Shown here piece by piece: positions 61,779 to 64,000 of a stretch of 64,000 nucleotides of DNA. The notes beneath the pieces were generated by a model that saw nothing but the letters and a program-made list of their open reading frames with translations, did no database searches and was not told where the DNA came from. The position numbers and the translations under genes were made by a program. Positions within the stretch are counted from its first letter, which is position 1, and each line of letters opens with the position of its first letter. The DNA is from AC-32 sp963717475 (GTDB taxonomy: Bacteria > Actinomycetota > Thermoleophilia > Gaiellales > Gaiellaceae), in the NCBI GenBank assembly GCA_963717475.1, contig OY970337.1, positions 1,736,001 to 1,800,000 on the forward strand, in the 5' to 3' direction.

Positions 61779-64000
61779 GTGACGGCTCAACCGACCGGAA
61801 CGGTGACCCTGCTGTTCACCGACGTCGAAGGGTCGACGCGCCTGCTCCGCCGGCTGGGCCGTCGGCGCTACACGGACGCGCTCGGGCAGCACCGGCGCCT
61901 CTTGCGTGAGGCCTTCGAGCGCTACGACGGCTACGAAGTGGATTCCGAGGGCGACTCCTTCTTCGTGGCATTTGCACAGGCGACGACGGCCGTCGCCGCG
62001 GCCTCCGAGGCTCAAGAGGCCTTGGCACGAGCCGCGTGGCCCGAAGGGGAGGCGTTCCCGGTGCGGATCGGGATCCACACCGGCGAGGCGAGAGCCGATC
62101 CGCCGAGATACGTCGGGCTCGACGTGCACCTTGCCGCGCGGATCATGGCGGCGGGACACGGCGGGCAGGTGCTGTTGAGCCAGGCCACGCGCAGCCTCGT
62201 GGACACGCCTGCGGCCGATCTCGGTGAGCACACGTTGAAGGACTTCGACGAGCCCGTCCGCCTGTTCCAGCTCGGAGGCCGCAGGTTTCCGCCGCTCTTG
62301 ACGGTCGCGAACACGAACCTGATGCGCCCGCCGATGAGCTTCGTTGCTCGCGCCGACGAGCTGGCCGACGTATTGAGGCTCATCCGCTCCGACGCTCCCC
62401 TGGTCACGCTCACTGGCCCCGGCGGGACCGGCAAGACGAGGCTGGCTCTCGAGGCTGCGATCACCTCGATCGGCGACTGGCCGAACGGCGTGTGGTTCGT
62501 CCCCCTGGCGCCCGTCACGGACGAGGCTCTCCTCGAGCCGACGATCGCCAGCGTCGTCGGGGCATCCGGAGAGCTGCGCGAGGCGCTCCGCTCCAGACGC
62601 TTGCTGCTCGTGCTCGACAACCTCGAACAGCTGCCCGCCGCGCCGCCCATCCTCGCCGAGCTACTGGCTGCCTGTCCCGATATGCGTGTGCTCGCGACCA
62701 GCCGGACGCGGCTCAACCTGTCGATCGAGCAGGAATACCCCGTCTCGACGCTGCCGCCGGCCGACGCCGCCGAGCTGTTCGTGCAGCGCGCCCGCCTGCG
62801 GAAGCCGCGGTTCGAGCCGGACGACTCCGTGCTCGAGATCGCACGGCTACTCGACGGGCTGCCCCTGGCGCTCGAGCTCGCCGCCGCCCGCATCAAGGTG
62901 CTCACGCCGGCGCAGATCCTCGAGCGGCTGGGCCGAAGCCTCGATGTGCTCGGTGGCGGCCCGGTCGACGCCCCGGAGCGACAGCGCACCTTGTGGGCCA
63001 CGATCGACTGGAGCCACGCGCTTCTCGACCACGACGAGCAAGCGCTCTTTCGGAGGCTCGGCGTCTTCGCCGGCGCCTTCGACCTCGAGGCCGCCGAGGC
63101 AGTCGGCGGCGGCGACCTGGACACGCTCGCCTCGCTGGTCGACAAGAGCCTCCTCCGACCCGCCGGCGAAGGCCGCTTCGCGATGCTGCACGTCCTCCGC
63201 GAATTCGCCCGTGACCGGCTGGAAGCGGCCGGCGAGCTGCACGGCGCGTCCCGCGAGCATGTCGTTCACTACCTACGCCTCGTCGAGCGAGCCGAGCCGC
63301 AGCTCCGAACGTCGCGGCACCTGGAGACGATCGATCGCCTGGAAGCCGACCGTGCCAATTTCGTGCGGGCGATCGAGTGGGCCGTCGACAACGAGCATGA
63401 GCTCGCCCTCGACCTCTTCGGGAAACTCAGACACGTCTGGTGGGATCGCGGTCGCGAGGGATGGGTGCTGGCGCAGCGCGTGCTCGCCGCGGGGCCGATG
63501 CAGCCGACGCCGGCGCGCGCCGCCGCGCTTCACGCCGCCTCTGGCTTGGCGTGGGCTTACGGCGATCTCGAGCAGGCCGTTTCGCTGGACGAGGAGGCGC
63601 TTGAGATCTACGAGCAGCTCGACGATCCGATCAGGAGCGCGAACGCGCTGGTGTTTCTCGGCACCCTCTATCAGGCGGTCGGTCGACCGGACGGACGAAA
63701 GACACTCGAGCGAGGACTTGCGCGCTTGCAGGAAGCCGGTGACGAGTACGGCGCCACGACCGCCCTGGGCAACCTCAGCCACCTGGCGCTCGAGGACGGT
63801 GAGTTCGCCACGTCGGCCCGCCTCAGCGAGCAGGCTGCGGCTCGAGCCCGTGAGCACGGTTTCGAGCTCATCGAGGCCATGGCGACGTGCAACCAGGCCG
63901 TCGCCCTCGTTCACGAGGACGATCAACGCGCCGAAGCGACCGCTCTCTCCGCGCTTCGGCTGTGCGCGCGGACCAATCTGCACCTCTGGATCGGAACCTG
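61779..64000 (+). CDS. Class III cyclase domain-NB-ARC/TPR regulator (partial, runs off right edge)
   Basis: At least 740 residues from GTG 61779; the frame is open at the end of the window. N-terminal adenylate/guanylate cyclase homology domain (VTLLFTDVEGSTRLLRRLG, YEVDSEGDSFFVAFAQA, RIGIHTGEA, RIMAAGHGGQVLLSQATRSL, about residues 8-160). An AfsR/MalT-like STAND ATPase follows (PLVTLTGPGGTGKTRLALEAA, RRLLLVLDNLEQLP, LATSRTRL, LPLALELAAARI), then a helical winged region and TPR-like repeats to the edge. Such proteins occur in large families in actinobacteria. It may produce cAMP or only sense nucleotide; the metal aspartates look present in FTDVEG and DSEGD. Confidence 0.88.
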   Translation, partial: MTAQPTGTVTLLFTDVEGSTRLLRRLGRRRYTDALGQHRRLLREAFERYDGYEVDSEGDSFFVAFAQATTAVAAASEAQEALARAAWPEGEAFPVRIGIHTGEARADPPRYVGLDVHLAARIMAAGHGGQVLLSQATRSLVDTPAADLGEHTLKDFDEPVRLFQLGGRRFPPLLTVANTNLMRPPMSFVARADELADVLRLIRSDAPLVTLTGPGGTGKTRLALEAAITSIGDWPNGVWFVPLAPVTDEALLEPTIASVVGASGELREALRSRRLLLVLDNLEQLPAAPPILAELLAACPDMRVLATSRTRLNLSIEQEYPVSTLPPADAAELFVQRARLRKPRFEPDDSVLEIARLLDGLPLALELAAARIKVLTPAQILERLGRSLDVLGGGPVDAPERQRTLWATIDWSHALLDHDEQALFRRLGVFAGAFDLEAAEAVGGGDLDTLASLVDKSLLRPAGEGRFAMLHVLREFARDRLEAAGELHGASREHVVHYLRLVERAEPQLRTSRHLETIDRLEADRANFVRAIEWAVDNEHELALDLFGKLRHVWWDRGREGWVLAQRVLAAGPMQPTPARAAALHAASGLAWAYGDLEQAVSLDEEALEIYEQLDDPIRSANALVFLGTLYQAVGRPDGRKTLERGLARLQEAGDEYGATTALGNLSHLALEDGEFATSARLSEQAAARAREHGFELIEAMATCNQAVALVHEDDQRAEATALSALRLCARTNLHLWIGT

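Overview
The window is high-G+C DNA with short intergenic gaps. It fits an actinobacterium, most likely of the Thermoleophilia (Gaiellales/Solirubrobacterales) type. The grounds are the G+C-rich codon use, an actinobacterial SOS box (cgaacgtatgttcg) in front of lexA, an actinobacterial type VII-like locus, GTG/TTG starts, and a pair of secreted proteins opening with the GFGRFLR.NTIAL signal segment that I associate with this class. The class-level placement is inference, not something read directly. RNA genes are rnpB (minus, about 19.2-19.6 kb), tRNA-Leu(GAG) (minus, 26.1 kb) and the selenocysteine tRNA (plus, 61.6 kb).

Layout. 0-3.4 kb: a MASE1 sensor kinase running off the left edge, a divergent NarL-type response regulator, a lone receiver domain and a PAS-LuxR regulator. 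3.5-19.2 kb: mostly membrane and stress-type genes (two flippase-like proteins, a GAP-family protein, K+ channel, MFS pump, holin-like phosphodiesterase, SHOCT, AI-2E permease, two carboxymuconolactone-decarboxylase-like proteins, PRC-barrel-like, RDD, class II amidotransferase). Many are preceded by one shared imperfect palindrome, about TCAYCCNNTCGGGGCGATGC, suggesting a common regulon. 19.2-21.7 kb: rnpB, lexA, a membrane protein and padR. 22.0-26.0 kb: single-gene units (methyltransferase, acetyltransferase, phosphotransferase, acetyltransferase, small dimer-type protein) separated by six copies of a structured repeat and ending at the 3' end of tRNA-Leu. This looks like a gene-cassette array of unknown type. 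26.2-35 kb: tldD-tldE, a lipoprotein, secG, a receiver protein, a glycosyltransferase, a split-type acyl-CoA mutase, a broken double acetyltransferase and a MoaD-MoaE fusion.

35-54 kb: secreted proteins and a type VII-like secretion locus. Two paralogous exported proteins are followed by two subtilases (S8), a sedolisin (S53), a SARP-type activator fused to a UspA-like domain, a PASTA kinase, a proline-rich exported protein, an FHA-FtsK/EssC-like ATPase, an EspG-like protein, a DcrB/LpqN-like protein, a WXG100-like protein with 20-residue repeats, two WXG100 proteins and a second kinase. Three 33-bp sites, each made of three 11-bp repeats of the form STCAAN-N5, lie in front of the S8 gene, between the S53 and SARP genes, and between the WXG100 operon and the second kinase. 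This is the classic SARP operator architecture and may tie protease and secretion genes into one regulon.

54-64 kb: a site-2-protease-like protein, a LOG-family protein, an exported protein, selA, an embedded O-methyltransferase, selB, a TolB-like propeller, tRNA-Sec and a large cyclase-ATPase regulator running off the right edge. No selD is seen.

Caution: many genes, above all at 33.3-34.3 and 41.5-54 kb, continue in a second frame after 1-nt shifts while keeping all motifs. I read most of these as consensus errors and give the coordinates of the reconstructed gene.
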